Positions 1 through 10,490 of a stretch of 64,000 nt of DNA are shown in pieces. The notes beneath the pieces were generated by a model that saw only the letters and a program-made list of their open reading frames with translations, made no database searches and was not told the DNA's origin. The stretch's first letter is position 1. Every line of letters begins with the position of its first letter. Where the stretch lies: positions 1 through 64,000 of the forward strand of contig JAMZAV010003135.1 in assembly GCA_024449915.1 (NCBI GenBank), in the 5' to 3' direction. Made by a program: the position numbers and the translations under genes. The stretch is from Sweltsa coloradensis. Lineage: Eukaryota; Arthropoda; Insecta; Plecoptera; Chloroperlidae.

Positions 1-69
1 AAACCTTAGGGGTTCCCTTTCAAATTTTTAAGGACGAAAATTTGAATAAGTAAAATAAGGAAAAATTCT

Positions 70-160
70 AGGAGTGTTTGATGCGTTTTGTGGCAAATTT
101 GGTTTTATACCCTCGATTTTTCCTCCAAAAGAAAACATAAAACTTCCCCCTCTTGCCCAA
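70..160 (+). repeat. Dispersed repeat B, copy 1 (target of copia copy 1)
   Basis: This stretch matches 13548-13640 base for base apart from homopolymer differences, and the match stops where the copia LTR homology begins (about 160-165). It therefore looks like flanking DNA into which the LTR was inserted or recombined. No coding signal is seen. Confidence 0.65.
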
Positions 161-164
161 TTGT

Positions 165-339
165 CACTACAATTTTTAATTTTGGTATTACTACATTTGG
201 TACGAAAATATTTATCTGTATTGTGTTGGAAAAACACTGTATACTTGTGGGCCCGCCCCTTTCCCGTTGTGAATAAACATGGTTGATGAAAAACGTAGTT
301 GCTTTATTTTTAAAACAACGCAAAACTAAATAAATTCCA
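165..339 (+). repeat. 5' LTR of copia copy 1 (5'-truncated)
   Basis: Aligns with 4790-4962: shared blocks include the TATTTATCTGTATTGTGTTGG segment and the GAATAAACATGGTTGATG segment. It ends in CA one base before the primer site. The first ~28 bp of the 3' LTR are not found here, so the 5' end is missing or replaced by repeat B. Confidence 0.7.
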
Positions 340-340
340 A

Positions 341-356
341 TGGGTTATGGGACCAG
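341..356 (+). other. Primer binding site, internal initiator-tRNA-Met type
   Basis: TGGGTTATGGGACCAG lies one base after the 5' LTR. It is complementary, with one mismatch, to the anticodon-arm region of initiator tRNA-Met (CTGGGCCCATAACCCA), the half-tRNA priming scheme known from Drosophila copia. It does not pair with a tRNA 3' CCA end. Confidence 0.7.
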
Positions 357-1174
357 GACGGTTGTTTTAAAGGGGAAGAAAAAAATTACTTTGAAGGTAG
401 GCTACCCCTATTTTGTAATGGCCTAGGCCTAGTTCGACCGACGGGTAAGTCAGAATTCTTTTTTTCATTCATCAGGGGTTTTTTTGGTTGGAGTGATAGT
501 GGGGCCACACACGAGGCAGAAAAAATTTCCTTCTTTTGGAAAAGGGATGAAGGGTATTTCAAATTTTTGCTTTTGGAAATTTGCAATGGAAATGTACCTC
601 CCGTCACGAAAAGTTTTTGACTGCTGTCAAGCCATAAAGAAAGATGATGGACGTTCAAAAGCTGAGACGAGGAACAGATGAAAGGGGGAAAGGGAACCCA
701 AAGTTTAAACCTGACCCTACACCCCATTTTGCTAGGGACATGTAAGAATTTTTTAACAACAGAAAGACTACGTGGGGACCCTTTGTGAAAGCTTTCGAGG
801 ATACGGGTCTAATGAAAAGGTTAGGACTATTAAGAGGTTTTTTCAGCCTGAAAGCAGATCCAAATTTTAGTCAATGGGGGAATAAGTAAAAAAAGGTTTT
901 GTCTCTCCCGTTTTCAGTTTACAGAAATAGGGAAACCTAGGGGTGGGGCGAATTCCCTTTCTGTAATTTTTGTTGGGGTGGTTTGGGCCCAGTAGTTATG
1001 ACCCGCTAGTTATGACTTTGGGGGTTAGTTCTGAAAAAATTTCAAGTGATCAAGTAAAAAACCAATTTTTTCATGAGAATTTCCCGAAAGTTTGTGTAAA
1101 AGGGGAAAAGCGGCTTTGACACTTTTAAAGCCCGGTTTGGGAACTATAAAAAAAAACCTGGAAAGAAAAATTTT

Positions 1175-1369
1175 TTGTTAAAATGTTTTAGATGTCACGA
1201 AGGGGGCACAAGTCATCGGAATGTTCCCAAAAAACTTGACCCAAAAAATCTAACGAGGCTCATGGGGAAAAAAGGTTTGGGGGGATTTCAAGATAAGAAA
1301 ACAGAAGGCAGCCCAGAGAAGAAAGGTCTAACTGCAAAGGAATATGGGTTTTCAAACACTATCGGTTAA
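1175..1369 (+). pseudogene. Copia Gag zinc-knuckle fragment
   Basis: The translation begins with a C-x2-C-x5-H series typical of a CCHC knuckle (CFRCHEGGTSHRNVPKK), with the final cysteine lost, followed by a Lys-rich tail. It lies between primer site and integrase as expected for Gag nucleocapsid. The ORF is short and isolated, and the region has poor base quality. Confidence 0.5.
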
Positions 1370-2251
1370 AAAGTAGAATAAAGAGCATGGGTTTTGATTC
1401 GGGAGGGAACAGTTCCCATGGGCGCCTCACGCCGATTGGATGAGAATGTTGTGGTGGGTTTCCAGCCCAAGTTACCGTTGGGAAACGGTGGTACTACTCA
1501 AAATTTGGGGATATGGGGAAGTTGAGATTTTAAAATGGGGAAAGGTCGGAAAAACAAAAAAAAATTTAATAAAATTGTGCATGTTTCCCAAAAAAGTCTT
1601 TCGAATTTTTGTTTCTGTTAGCAGTGTGAACTTTAAAGGGTTGATTTGGGTTTTTTGGATCTGGGTGGTGCCCATATGTACCGTGAAAATGATTTTTTGG
1701 GAAAGGAGATGTTTGGCCACGCCCCCCACAAAGACAAGGGCTTATCACCTAGATGTAGATTTCATATGAGGTTCCAAGGGGATTTCTGGCCCAGTGGGTT
1801 GTTTCCCAAAGGGGTTCCTAAGGTAGAACAGGAACAACATATCCTACAGTTAATTTATCGGCCTTTTCAAAATAAAACACACGGAAAAATAGGCTAGGAA
1901 ACTGGGAAATCTAAACAAAGTTAGCATGGTTTCTACTGAAAAAAGGGTTATGGCTGAAGTTTTAATTTTTACTGGAAGTAAGGACACAAACCCTTTGGGG
2001 AAAAGCATGTGTGTTTGGGAAAACCGTTTAGATTTCCCCAATAAGACAAGGGGGTAAAAGAGCGAAAAAAATTTCCCTAGAATTAGTCCACTCTGTTTTA
2101 TGGGGGCCAAGTGTGCCCCCCCCAAACCTGTCTGGGGGCAAATTTCCCCTTTAGGACTTTTTTAATTGACGATACGGGTAAAAGACTTTTTGTTTATTTT
2201 TTTGCTACCCAAGAGTAAAATGTTTTACGTTTTTTAAACAAGGGGAAACCC

Positions 2252-2760
2252 TTGGTAGAGAATCAAACGGGTGAAAAAATTGAAGTCCTCGGAAGTGACA
2301 ATGGCCCCGGATTTTACATAAAACCAAAGATTTTGCATCAGTTGCTTGCTTCAGGGAATCGTGCACCAAACCACCCTTTCCCAAGGTCCCCGGGAAAAAA
2401 ATGGGTGGCGGAACGAGCGAACCCACATAGGGAAAAAAAGCTCGCCCCCTCTGTTAATGATGCGGGGACTGAGTGGGTGTTAGGGCAAAAGCGGTGAGTG
2501 TTATTGTCTATCTAAAGAATCGGTCAACACCAGAGCAGTAGAGGGGAAAACTACCAAAAAGGGGGTAGGAGGGGAAAATAAAGTGGACCTTAAAAACCTG
2601 CAGTTTTTGGCTGTGCTGCCTACATGCACTTTCCCTAAGGAGCTGAGGACAAAATGGGATCCGAAAAGCAAGGAAATGATCATGGTAGGATACTGCACCA
2701 AACCCTAAGGGCTATGGGGTCTTATAGCCCCCAAAAGAACCCCCCAGAAAATTTGAAAAA
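2252..2760 (+). pseudogene. Copia integrase core fragment
   Basis: The frame at 2252 contains the second catalytic aspartate context (LGSDNGPGFY), then a stretch ending VAERAN, the catalytic-glutamate motif of copia integrases, then a SVNDAG helix. About 150 bp on, 2640-2720 encodes DPKSKEMIMVGYCTKPKGYG, the integrase C-terminal motif typical of Pseudoviridae. The first Asp region is not readable. The frame is interrupted by stops and indels. Confidence 0.7.
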
Positions 2761-4029
2761 GCACGTGAGAAATTTTTTCATGGAGATTTTTTTTTGCTAA
2801 AAACATCTTTCGGAGGATTTTTGCTATACTGATAAACCTAAAATCAAGTGTGGGAACTTAACGATTTTTTGTGGGAAAACAGAAGTAAAATGACCACGAA
2901 TCAGAGGGGCCCACCGGGAGTTTACAAGAGGGAGATTAAAAAATTGATTTTTTCTATGGAAGAAGACAAGAGACCCAGCTGTTTATGGAGCAAGAAAAAA
3001 AAAATATCCAGTCAGAAAAAAAGCGTCCCCAAAGGGAATTTTCCGAATTAAAACTTACCAGGCTACAACGCGAGGAGGGCGAGCCCTGAAAAAAATGTAA
3101 AGAAAAGGGCCCTTTGGGTGCAGATATCGAGAGAAGGGGGAAACATGGGCCCTGGGGAAAAGAAATAAAATTCTTTTTGTGAGAAATAAAACCCTGGGGA
3201 AATTGTAGGGTTTAACCCGGGTAATCAGAAGCCCCGTTGATTGTAAAAAGGGTTTTTAAGATTAAAAGGACTCTATTGGGATTTTAAAAATACAAAACCC
3301 GCCTAGTCGCAAGGGGTTTTTTCAAAGGTTTTGGGATAAATTACAGTGATTTCTTTCTCTCCCGTTTTTTTAGGTACGGCTCAATCAGAATGTTTCTTGC
3401 TTTTTTCCCTTTAACTAAATTTTATTAATAGGTCACCTTGAAAAAACAACCCTTTTTTAAAAATTGGGTTTGAAAGAAATTTTTTTACATGAAACAGCCG
3501 GAAAAACTGAAATCGGGGAAAGGTAAAGTTTTGTTTTTGAAGAAAGCTTTTTTTGGGCCCTTTAAACAAGCGAGTAGAGGGGTTGGGATGACAAAATTAA
3601 TTTAGTACTGCTTGAAATGGGTTTAAAAAAAATCTAATTTTTTAACCATGTTTTATTTTAAGTTCGAAAAAAGGGGGTATTTTTATAAACGCCTTGTAGT
3701 TAAAATGATTTTTTTTTCTTAGCCCAATGAAAAAAAATCAAAACGGAAGTAACAATGAAACTCATGAGTAAATTCAAATGAAAAACTTTGGGAGGCAAAA
3801 GTGTGCTGGGTAGAGGATCAGGAAAGGGAAAAAGGGGGGGTTTTGGTTTTTGGGCCAAAAATCTTTCATTGAAAAAACTCTTTAAAGATTTTTTAAAGAC
3901 TAATTGTAAACCCTTTGAACACTCCAATGGAGGTAGGGTTAAAATTGTCCAGGGCTGAATACCAAAGCCTTCATTTCCCTTATCAGGGAAATAAAGGTTC
4001 ATTAAAAGCGTCTTGCAGTAATCAGCAGG

Positions 4030-4545
4030 GCCAGGGTTTTGGGACCCCACAGTAAGTGTGCTCAGCCAATTTAATAATTGCTATGATGAATCTCATTGGG
4101 GATGGGGCCCAAAGGGTCCAAGATTTTTTACCAAAAAAACCCAAAAGGGGTTTTTGTTTGGGATCAAAAAAACAGGTGTTTAAAAATTGAAGGGTTTTTC
4201 CCGATGCCGATTGGGGAAATTTTTTCTTTGGATAGAAATCTTTTACTGGGTTTTTTTTGTAAATTGGAGGATGTTTAATCTCTTTGGGGAAAAAAGAAAG
4301 CAAAAAAAACCTTGCTCCCCTCAAGCCCAGAAAACAAATATATGGGTTTTTCCCCAAAGTGCAAAAAAAGCAATTTTTTTTTAAAAAATTTTTTTGAAGA
4401 TTTTAAAATTTTTCAAATAAACCGAATTTCTATTTAAATTTTTTATAAAAGATAATCGGGCTGCACATAAAATGGGGGGAAAATCAAATGTATCATAACC
4501 CGGGCAAAACATTTGATATAAGACATCATTTTTTTTTAGGGAGTC
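4030..4545 (+). pseudogene. Copia RT/RNase H C-terminal fragment
   Basis: Translation around 4045-4110 gives SVLSQFNNCYDESHW, matching the equivalent SVLSQYNTNYQDVHW segment of copia copy 2 at about 10110-10180 (-). Around 4450-4540 a DNRAAHK...DIRHHF pattern marks the RNase H end. It is broken by frameshifts in a homopolymer-inflated region. Confidence 0.6.
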
Positions 4546-4761
4546 GTTTTCCAATAAAATTAAATTTATCTAAAATATTTGTAAAAAGAAAATGGTTTTT
4601 CAGGGGGTACTCACTAAGGTTTTTCATGGTCCAAATCATGTAAAGGTTTGGGGGGGGGTTTAAAAGGGTTTTGGTAAAGAGTACAAAATAAACACAAAAA
4701 TGGTTAATTTTTCTTTAAATTTTTTTGACCAACGATCATGATCTAGATTTTAAGGGGGGAG

Positions 4762-4962
4762 TGTTGGAATGATCTTCTTATTTATATTAACTACAATTGT
4801 TTTAAATTGGTATTACTACTTTGTTGGTAAGACAACTATTTATCTGTATTGTGTTGGCAACACTGTATACTTGTCGGCGTCCCTTCCGTTGTGAATAAAC
4901 ATGGTTGATGCAAACTGTAGTTGCTTTATCTTTTAAAACAAGCGCAAAACTGAATACATCCA
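4762..4962 (+). repeat. 3' LTR of copia copy 1
   Basis: Starts TGTTGGAAT immediately after a purine tract (TTTTAAGGGGGGAG, about 4747-4761) and ends TACATCCA. The 201-bp unit carries an AATAAA-type signal within GTGAATAAACATGG. Base quality is good here, so it serves as a reference for the damaged 5' LTR. Confidence 0.75.
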
Positions 4963-5440
4963 ATACACACCCTCACCTTTTTACTGCACTTCACACCTAC
5001 ATTCACTCGCAAGTCGCCAGCACAGTCTTGCCTCGCAGTCGGTCTGTTGTTCTTGTCGCAGGCGGACGTGGTTTGACTCCGCTCTCCAGTATGTTCTTGT
5101 CTTGCCTCCACAGTACATAGAGATTGCTTCTGTTTATGCAAAATGTGTTGTTGTGTTGACTGAAATGTCCTTGCATTTTTGTGTTGGGTTTGTTTCTCTA
5201 CATGAGGCATGTCTGTTCTGTCCAGACTGGATTGTTTTGTTTGCTCTTCTGCTATGTTCTTCTGGGAATCTAGCTTTTTTAATTTGTTACTTAAATTATT
5301 GTGTTTTAATACATTGCTGTTGTAATACTTATCTAACTTAACATTCTTGCTGTATTTGCTTCTATGTAAGTAAATTTATTTTGTTGTCCTCTTTTGTAAA
5401 TTAGTTTTTACTGAATATGATAGCCAAATAAATAAAGACG
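4963..5440 (+). repeat. Dispersed repeat family A, copy 1
   Basis: Contains the family signature CTCGCAGTCGGTCTGTTGTT followed by a T-rich track with cTCCACAGtACAtAgAGnTTGcTTCTG. The same words recur at 10487-10684 (reverse), 21880-22340 and 22735-23160. No conserved protein is encoded. Confidence 0.6.
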
Positions 5441-5689
5441 TGGAAGTCAAGACCTGGAAAAAGTGTGCATCTGGCAATGACCAATCACGAATTTTGCCAA
5501 TCAATCTATCTGGTCAATCAACAACAATGTATGCACTTGCCTCTTTAATGGAAACGCCTCAGGTTCTCTTTCTTTTGGGATTTCCTTGGTTCGAGATGTC
5601 TTGGAGCTTTCTCCGAGCAGTGCTGGCTGGCAGTTGGGGTATAGGAATTTCATCTTCGTCACTTCCTTCTTCAGACATATTTTGGGACC

Positions 5690-6136
5690 CAAAATTCAAT
5701 TCACTCAAACAAGTAAAATGTTTCACAGGTGGAAGAGATTTTGTCGTAACATCAGCAGGCATCTCATTAGTGCTTAAATAATTAATAATTAACATTAACC
5801 TCATTTTTCTTGGAGCACTGTCGTACAAAATGACCTTTTGCCGAAATATGTTCTTTGATGTCATTAAAAAAATTTCATACACTTTCTTTTCTTAAAAAAA
5901 ATTGGTTTTACAGTCTACTTAAAACACAGTTTCTTACAACCCTCAGACAGAGCAATAACCCCCCCCTCAGAAAAATTAAAGACAACTTCCTAAGTTCTTG
6001 CTCTCCCCAAAAACAAAAACTTCCCAAATCATGAATGCCTGCCCTGGGTAAAAAGACCATCCGTTTATCATTCACAAAACCGGCATCTAAAAACCGCCCA
6101 AATTTTAAAAATTATCTGTTTTCAAAATAAAAGTCC
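5690..6136 (-). pseudogene. Copia RNase H C-terminal part (copy 2)
   Basis: On the - strand, 5882-5690 encodes the end of copia RNase H, with the NEMPADVTTKSLPPVKH motif that closes Ty1/copia Pol (compare 'EMPADVLTKaLp'). Upstream, 6136-5900 shows broken remnants of the chromodomain-like ADF/LSEG part. The frame resumes on the far side of an insertion at 10082, so 5690-10490 was one copia fragment. An acidic tail follows at 5690-5560. Confidence 0.75.
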
Positions 6137-6159
6137 ATGACTACCCAGCAAACACAAAA

Positions 6160-6660
6160 ACGGGCCCCATACCAGGACAGTATGTATTTCCGGCCAAGCC
6201 GTACTGGGCAGGTCCCCGTGTAATGGTACTGGGCCATAAAAAAGTGCCCCTACCAACTTCCTATGCCAGCGGTGCCGGCCCGGGTTGGCCTTAGGCCCGT
6301 CTGTATGGGTTCGCGGCACCGGGGCGGAACGTCGGGCCCCGGTACTCGTCCGCGGACCGGGCGGGCACTCGCCCGCGGCACAGGGCAGGCACGCCCGTCC
6401 GCGGAACCCCGGCCAAGTATTAATATGCCCTTTTGTTTATAAGGGCCGCATCTTTTGCCGCGACCTTCACGGTGTACATAGTCTGAATGCCAGCATTGAT
6501 AGTCACTCGCCCGGCGTCTGGGCGGTCGCGTGCCCAGCATCATATATCATCACTTTTGTAGTTATACGGTTTCCAGGGGCCCCCCCCCCCCCAGCTTTTA
6601 AAAAGGGGACTCGCCCAGAACCATGTTTTGAAAAAAAAACGCTGGCGCTTTCAATACAAT
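6160..6660. repeat. GC-rich segment and decayed sequence at left end of the nested element
   Basis: A GC-rich block at 6160-6420, rich in CCGCGG/CCCGGG words, contrasts sharply with the AT-rich surroundings and mirrors the minisatellite at the right end. No clear repeat period was found. Base quality is poor. Confidence 0.4.
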
Positions 6661-6793
6661 AAGTGAACGAATTAAAAAAAATTAAATAACTTTTGATTCA
6701 GAGGAGTATAATTTCATATTTTAGACCATCGGGGAATTTAAAAAGTAAAAATTAGTAGACAAAATATACACGAGATAAATTTTATTCCCATTA

Positions 6794-6858
6794 TCGGTTC
6801 GAACACGAGATACCTTGCCCCACGGGCCGCACGCCTTCACCACTCGGACACCACACCT
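6794..6858 (-). other. tRNA-like sequence (class II-like), pseudogene or SINE head
   Basis: The - strand reads GTGTCCGAGTGGTGAAGGCG, a box-A-like D arm of Leu/Ser tRNAs, followed about 35 bp later by GTGTTCGAACC, a box-B/T-loop match. No closed acceptor stem could be drawn, and base quality is poor. It could be a tRNA relic or the head of a tRNA-derived SINE. Confidence 0.4.
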
Positions 6859-7599
6859 ATAAAAAACTGAGTGCGTTAGCTGGCTTATATAAGCGTCTAC
6901 CCCTTTGGTCGGGTTGTTCGAAACGAAAACATGTGATTACGACTCAAAGTAATAATATTTTTTGTTCATTTTTATTTTTTTTCTTTTTACTAATATGGTT
7001 ATGGTGCGAATTTTAATTTATCCTTTTATTAAATTTCATAAAAGCTTCCACAAATCACTAAAGTATTCGGTTTACAAAAAAGAAAACATTGAAATTATAA
7101 AGTAGGCCATACAATAAATTGTTTGTTTAAATATTAATTTAAAATTTGGAAGATACACACTTAGAGTTTTTTTTTATCTAAAGGGCTATGTCTACAGAAT
7201 ATGAACAAAAAAAAACCAAATAATAAAGGTCTTACTTGGATTACACAAAAAAGAAGCTTTATCCAAAGTAATTTGTGTAGCAGTCGACTTTTATACTAGA
7301 TGTGAACCAAAATAATATGTCAGGCCTGAATCTAAAAGCGTAATGAAAGGGAAAATAATTATTTAATCATTTTTTTAATTTATACATAATGGGGGGCCCC
7401 AAAAGGGAAGTGCCACAAAAATTGTATTAGATAAATACCTTTTGTGAATGTCCCAATTATTGACATAATAAAAATTCAAAAATTTGTTTTAAAAATTTTA
7501 TGTTTTTTTTATACTTTTAAGATAATTAGTCAAATTTGGATGAGCGGAGCGAACAATTTCACGACCCCCAATATATTAAGCTCGGGGTTTTTTTTTTTG

Positions 7600-7870
7600 G
7601 TTTGTTTTTTTTTTTGCCTGTTTTTTAACTCTCTACCAGGCAAACGGCAAATCCATTTGATTGAAATTGGAGGGGACCTTCGAAATCTTTAAAATTGAGG
7701 GTATTTTTTTTGGGTACAATCGAAGAAATTTTTCTCATGAATTCGTACTTTACTTTTTTTCGTTTTTTTAGTGCGATTTTTTTCGTAAATTTTGGGGCCG
7801 ATTTGACCAAACGGGGGGGGTTTAAAACGTTCATTTTCACATGTACATTAAGTAATAGTGTTGTTTTGTT
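7600..7870 (-). repeat. Dispersed repeat family C, copy 1
   Basis: The reverse strand carries CCGTTTGGTCAAATCGGCC, the ATGAGAAAnATTTCTTCGAT stretch and the GATTTCGAAGGTCCCC stretch, in the same order as in 13900-14430 and 60415-60850. Homopolymers are inflated. The rest of 6660-8280 is AT-rich with no recognisable content. Confidence 0.6.
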
Positions 7871-8282
7871 TTTTAAAAAAAAAAAGTTGATAAGAAAGCC
7901 AGAATCCTAGAAAAAAGGGTTTTAAAAACACCAACAAGCGTTCAAAAGGCACTTGAAAGAAAAGTAGAAAAAAACCCCCACCAAAAACTAAAAATTACAA
8001 AAACCATCCATCCAACGGACGGGGATTTAAGCGTTTTTGCTATTTAATTTAAAATTGGTTTCCCAATTTTTCTTTTTTGGGCTGCAGGGTAATTTGTAAG
8101 TAGACATTGGAAAATATATTTTTTTAAATTATAGTAGCGTTATATGATAATTTATTTTAATAAACAAATGATTTTGTAGAAAAATTTATAAACAGTGTTC
8201 TAGGGGTTTAAACCCCAAAAACCATTTATTCCCTTCAGTCGTCGTTCGAAATATAAATTTGTATTTTGTAGGGCTTTAAAAT

Positions 8283-8605
8283 TTCCAACTCGACACCTTT
8301 TTTCGGGGTTTTTTGGGCCCCTGAATAGGGGAGTTTCACTCCCTGAAACTAATGGCGAGCTCTGGGGCGTGTCGGGGGAACCCTTTCCTTTTACACCTCC
8401 CCCACGGCGACACAAAGACAAACGGACGGATGATACACAGACGGAGACGACACGACGTGGGGAACCCCTGCCCCCCCATATGCTTGTGGCTGGTTCTGAC
8501 CGCACAGGCCTGTCCACCCCTTGTCCCCCCCCGCATCCCTTACGTCCCCCTTCGTCCGTTAGCCAAAATTGCATAAAAATGAGAGAAAGCAAAATCCCAA
8601 ACAAT
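8283..8605 (+). repeat. Family E retroposon, copy 1
   Basis: Nearly full-length copy, from CCAACTCGACACC to GCAAAATCCCAAACAA, with family landmarks in order: GGGGAGTTTCACTCCCTGAAAC, TTGTGGCTGGTTCTGACC, TTGCATAAAnATGAGA. It lies in the low-quality zone and shows extra C and T runs. The ORFs in it are shadows of its GC-rich (GACGAC)-like core. Confidence 0.75.
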
Positions 8606-8654
8606 AGTATTTAGATTCAAGATATACAGAATTTTCCATTTTCAGCTTTTTTAA

Positions 8655-8755
8655 AAAAATAATTAATAATAATAATAAAATAATAATAATATAATATAAT
8701 AATAAATAAAAAATAATAATAATAATAATAATAATAAATAATAAAATAAAAGTCG
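8655..8755. repeat. (AAT)n microsatellite
   Basis: Roughly 100 bp of imperfect ATA/AAT repeats directly follow family E copy 1, as expected for a tail-derived microsatellite. Confidence 0.9.
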
Positions 8756-8861
8756 GAGCAAACTTTAAGACAATTGATTGAAAGAATAATTAATAAAAAA
8801 AAACAATAAAAAAATTATTAAATTTTATTATTATTAAATCGTAGCAATCGTCGTAAAAATT

Positions 8862-8920
8862 TGCCCCGATGGGGGTTTGAACCCAAACCTCCGGGTTAAG
8901 GGCCATAGCTCTACCAATTA
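8862..8920 (-). other. tRNA-Lys-like 3' two-thirds
   Basis: The - strand reads AATTGGTAGAGCTATGGCC, a D arm/box A, then CCGGAGG and GGGTTCAAACCC, a perfect T arm/box B, then a GGGGCA-type acceptor end. The 5' acceptor strand is replaced by AT-rich DNA, so it is not a functional tRNA gene. A tRNA-derived SINE head is an alternative. Confidence 0.5.
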
Positions 8921-9289
8921 TATTAATTTAAAAATAATAAAATTTTTAAATTATTTTTAAAATAACAATAATTAAATCATCAAATTTTTTACAATGTTGA
9001 GTACATTAAATCTATTTTGGTTTTTTTTAGTACCACGATATTTATATTTTAAGGGAAAAGCAAAAACGGTCAACCGATTCACGAATTTAAAGCAATGTGG
9101 CACATTAAAATTTTAAAAAATAAATGAATAATAAAAAGAAAAAGACTTGTTAAAAACATAATATTTTTTCCCTTCCATGTGTAAGGATTACTTTTGGGAA
9201 ACCAAAACAAGTGCCCGGTTAGTTTCCCCTGCTTTAGGAAGGCTCTTCGCGGCACGAATTTTTACAAAAAAATCAAATGTTTTAGCAAA

Positions 9290-10045
9290 ATATTTGCTAG
9301 CATGCGTTGAACATGCCCGTTTCCCGTCTGTAGGTTGACAGCAGTACCTCGCCCGTACGCGCCCCCCAGGATACGTTGATACTGCCCGTTACCCGTCTGT
9401 ATGGTTGACAGCGTGCTCGCCAGTACGCGCCTGCAGGGTCGTTGAACGCCCTTACCCCTCTGTCGGTTTAGAGCAGTGCCTCGCCAGTACGCGCCCTGCA
9501 GGACACTTTTATACATGCCCTTACCCGCTGTACGATTGACGCAGTGCCCCGCCATACGGCCCCCCGAGGGCACGTTGATACATGCCCCTTTTCCCTTTTG
9601 TACGATTTAAGCAGTGCCTCGCCAGTACGCGCCCCGCAGGAAACCCTTGATACAGCCCGGTACCCGTCTTTTCGGTTGACAGCAGTGCCTCGCCAGTACG
9701 CGCCCTGCAGGATACGTTTAAATGCCCGTTTCCCGTCTGTACGGTTTGACAAAAATGCCTCGCCGTAGCGCCCCCGAGGATACGTTTGTACATGCCCGTT
9801 ACCCGTCTGTACGGTTTACAGCAGTGGGCCCCGCCAGTACGCGCCCTGCAGGACCGTTGATACGTCCCGTTTCCCCTCGTACGGTTTGACAGCATGCTCG
9901 CCAGTACGCGCCCGGGATCGCACGTTGACACATGACCGTGAGTAGATTGTGATATTGGCAGCAGTACCTCGCCAGTACGCGCCCAGCAGGACAAAAATGT
10001 TACATGCCCGTTACCCGGCACTCCGCCAGCACGAACAGTGCGTGC
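9290..10045. repeat. Minisatellite, period about 70 bp, about 10 copies
   Basis: Successive units carry CTCGCCAGTACGCGCCCTGC, GGATACGTTGATACATGCCC and TACCCGTCTGTACGGTTGAC. Unit starts fall near 9350, 9416, 9480, 9548, 9617, 9687, 9757, 9830, 9897 and 9968. Units vary by small indels. It abuts the right terminus of the nested element. The overlapping ORFs on both strands come from the repeat and are not genes. Confidence 0.85.
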
Positions 10046-10081
10046 CCAGACCGTGCCCTGCACCACTGTGTTTGCTGGGTA

Positions 10082-10490
10082 ATTGTACCCTTCAAGTATC
10101 TGAGTACACGTTTAGCAAGCGACCAGTGGACATCCTGATAATTTGTATTGTATTGACTGAGTACACTTGTAACATAAGAAATATCTGGTCTGGTATTAGA
10201 ACTAAGATACAGAAGGCATCCAATTAATTCTTGGTATGGTACATCGAGTGGTTTTCCCTTGAGTGTCCAAACTTTTAACCCACACTCCATCGTTGTCCCT
10301 TGAGGTTTACAATCAGTCATACCAAAACGACCGAGAACACTTGCCAGGTATTGTTCTTGATCCAAGAAAATTATCCCCTTTTTTCAATCTCTCCTTATTC
10401 TCATACCCAGGCATTCACTTGTCTCACGAAGATCTTTAACCTTGAATTGTTGTTGAAGTTCAGCTAACAGTTTTGCCTTCATATCCTCAC
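10082..10490 (-). pseudogene. Copia reverse transcriptase C-terminal fragment (copy 2)
   Basis: The frame 10365-10082 encodes the copia RT thumb/connection: DQEQYLASVLGRFGM, then LIGCLLYLSSNTRPDISY and the conserved AKRVLRYLKGT, where it is cut by the nested element. Upstream on the same strand, 10480-10385 reads LRETSECLGMRIRRD in frame and then hits one stop. Missing 5' parts (Gag, IN, RT fingers) are replaced at 10490 by repeat family A, so the fragment is truncated on that side. Confidence 0.85.

Larger units (their letters stand above)
1..4962 (+). mobile_element. Degraded Ty1/copia LTR retrotransposon (copy 1)
   Basis: A copia-order element is readable in fragments: 5' LTR remnant, primer site, Gag zinc knuckle, integrase core with its VAER motif, reverse transcriptase/RNase H end, purine tract, 3' LTR. 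No frame is intact. The body up to about 4740 shows systematic homopolymer expansion compared with the clean 3' LTR, so some of the damage may be consensus error rather than decay. Order gag-IN-RT-RH is the copia diagnostic and separates it from gypsy and BEL. Confidence 0.8.
6137..10081. mobile_element. Candidate TIR-bounded DNA element nested in copia copy 2
   Basis: Both ends carry the same inverted terminal word, TACCCAGCAAACAC at 6138-6152 and its complement at 10067-10081. Outside it, copia RT (10082 on) and RNase H (6136 down) are consecutive parts of one ORF, which independently shows that the interval is an insertion. A TA target duplication is possible if the terminus is CCCAGC. Next to each terminus lies GC-rich repetitive DNA. 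No transposase was recognised. Inside are older repeats (families C and E) and two tRNA-like stretches. Confidence 0.55.

Noticed and set aside
5440..5781. 113-codon + strand ORF
   Set aside because: Opposite-strand shadow of the copia RNase H end.
8862..8920. Functional tRNA-Lys gene
   Set aside because: The 5' acceptor strand and part of the D arm are missing; kept only as a tRNA-like relic.
9290..10045. Possible CRISPR-like array
   Set aside because: The whole unit repeats without unique spacers, and the context is animal DNA; it is a minisatellite.
9262..10066. Several 90-180-codon ORFs on both strands
   Set aside because: All arise from the 70-bp minisatellite; frames change with unit indels and no domain is present.
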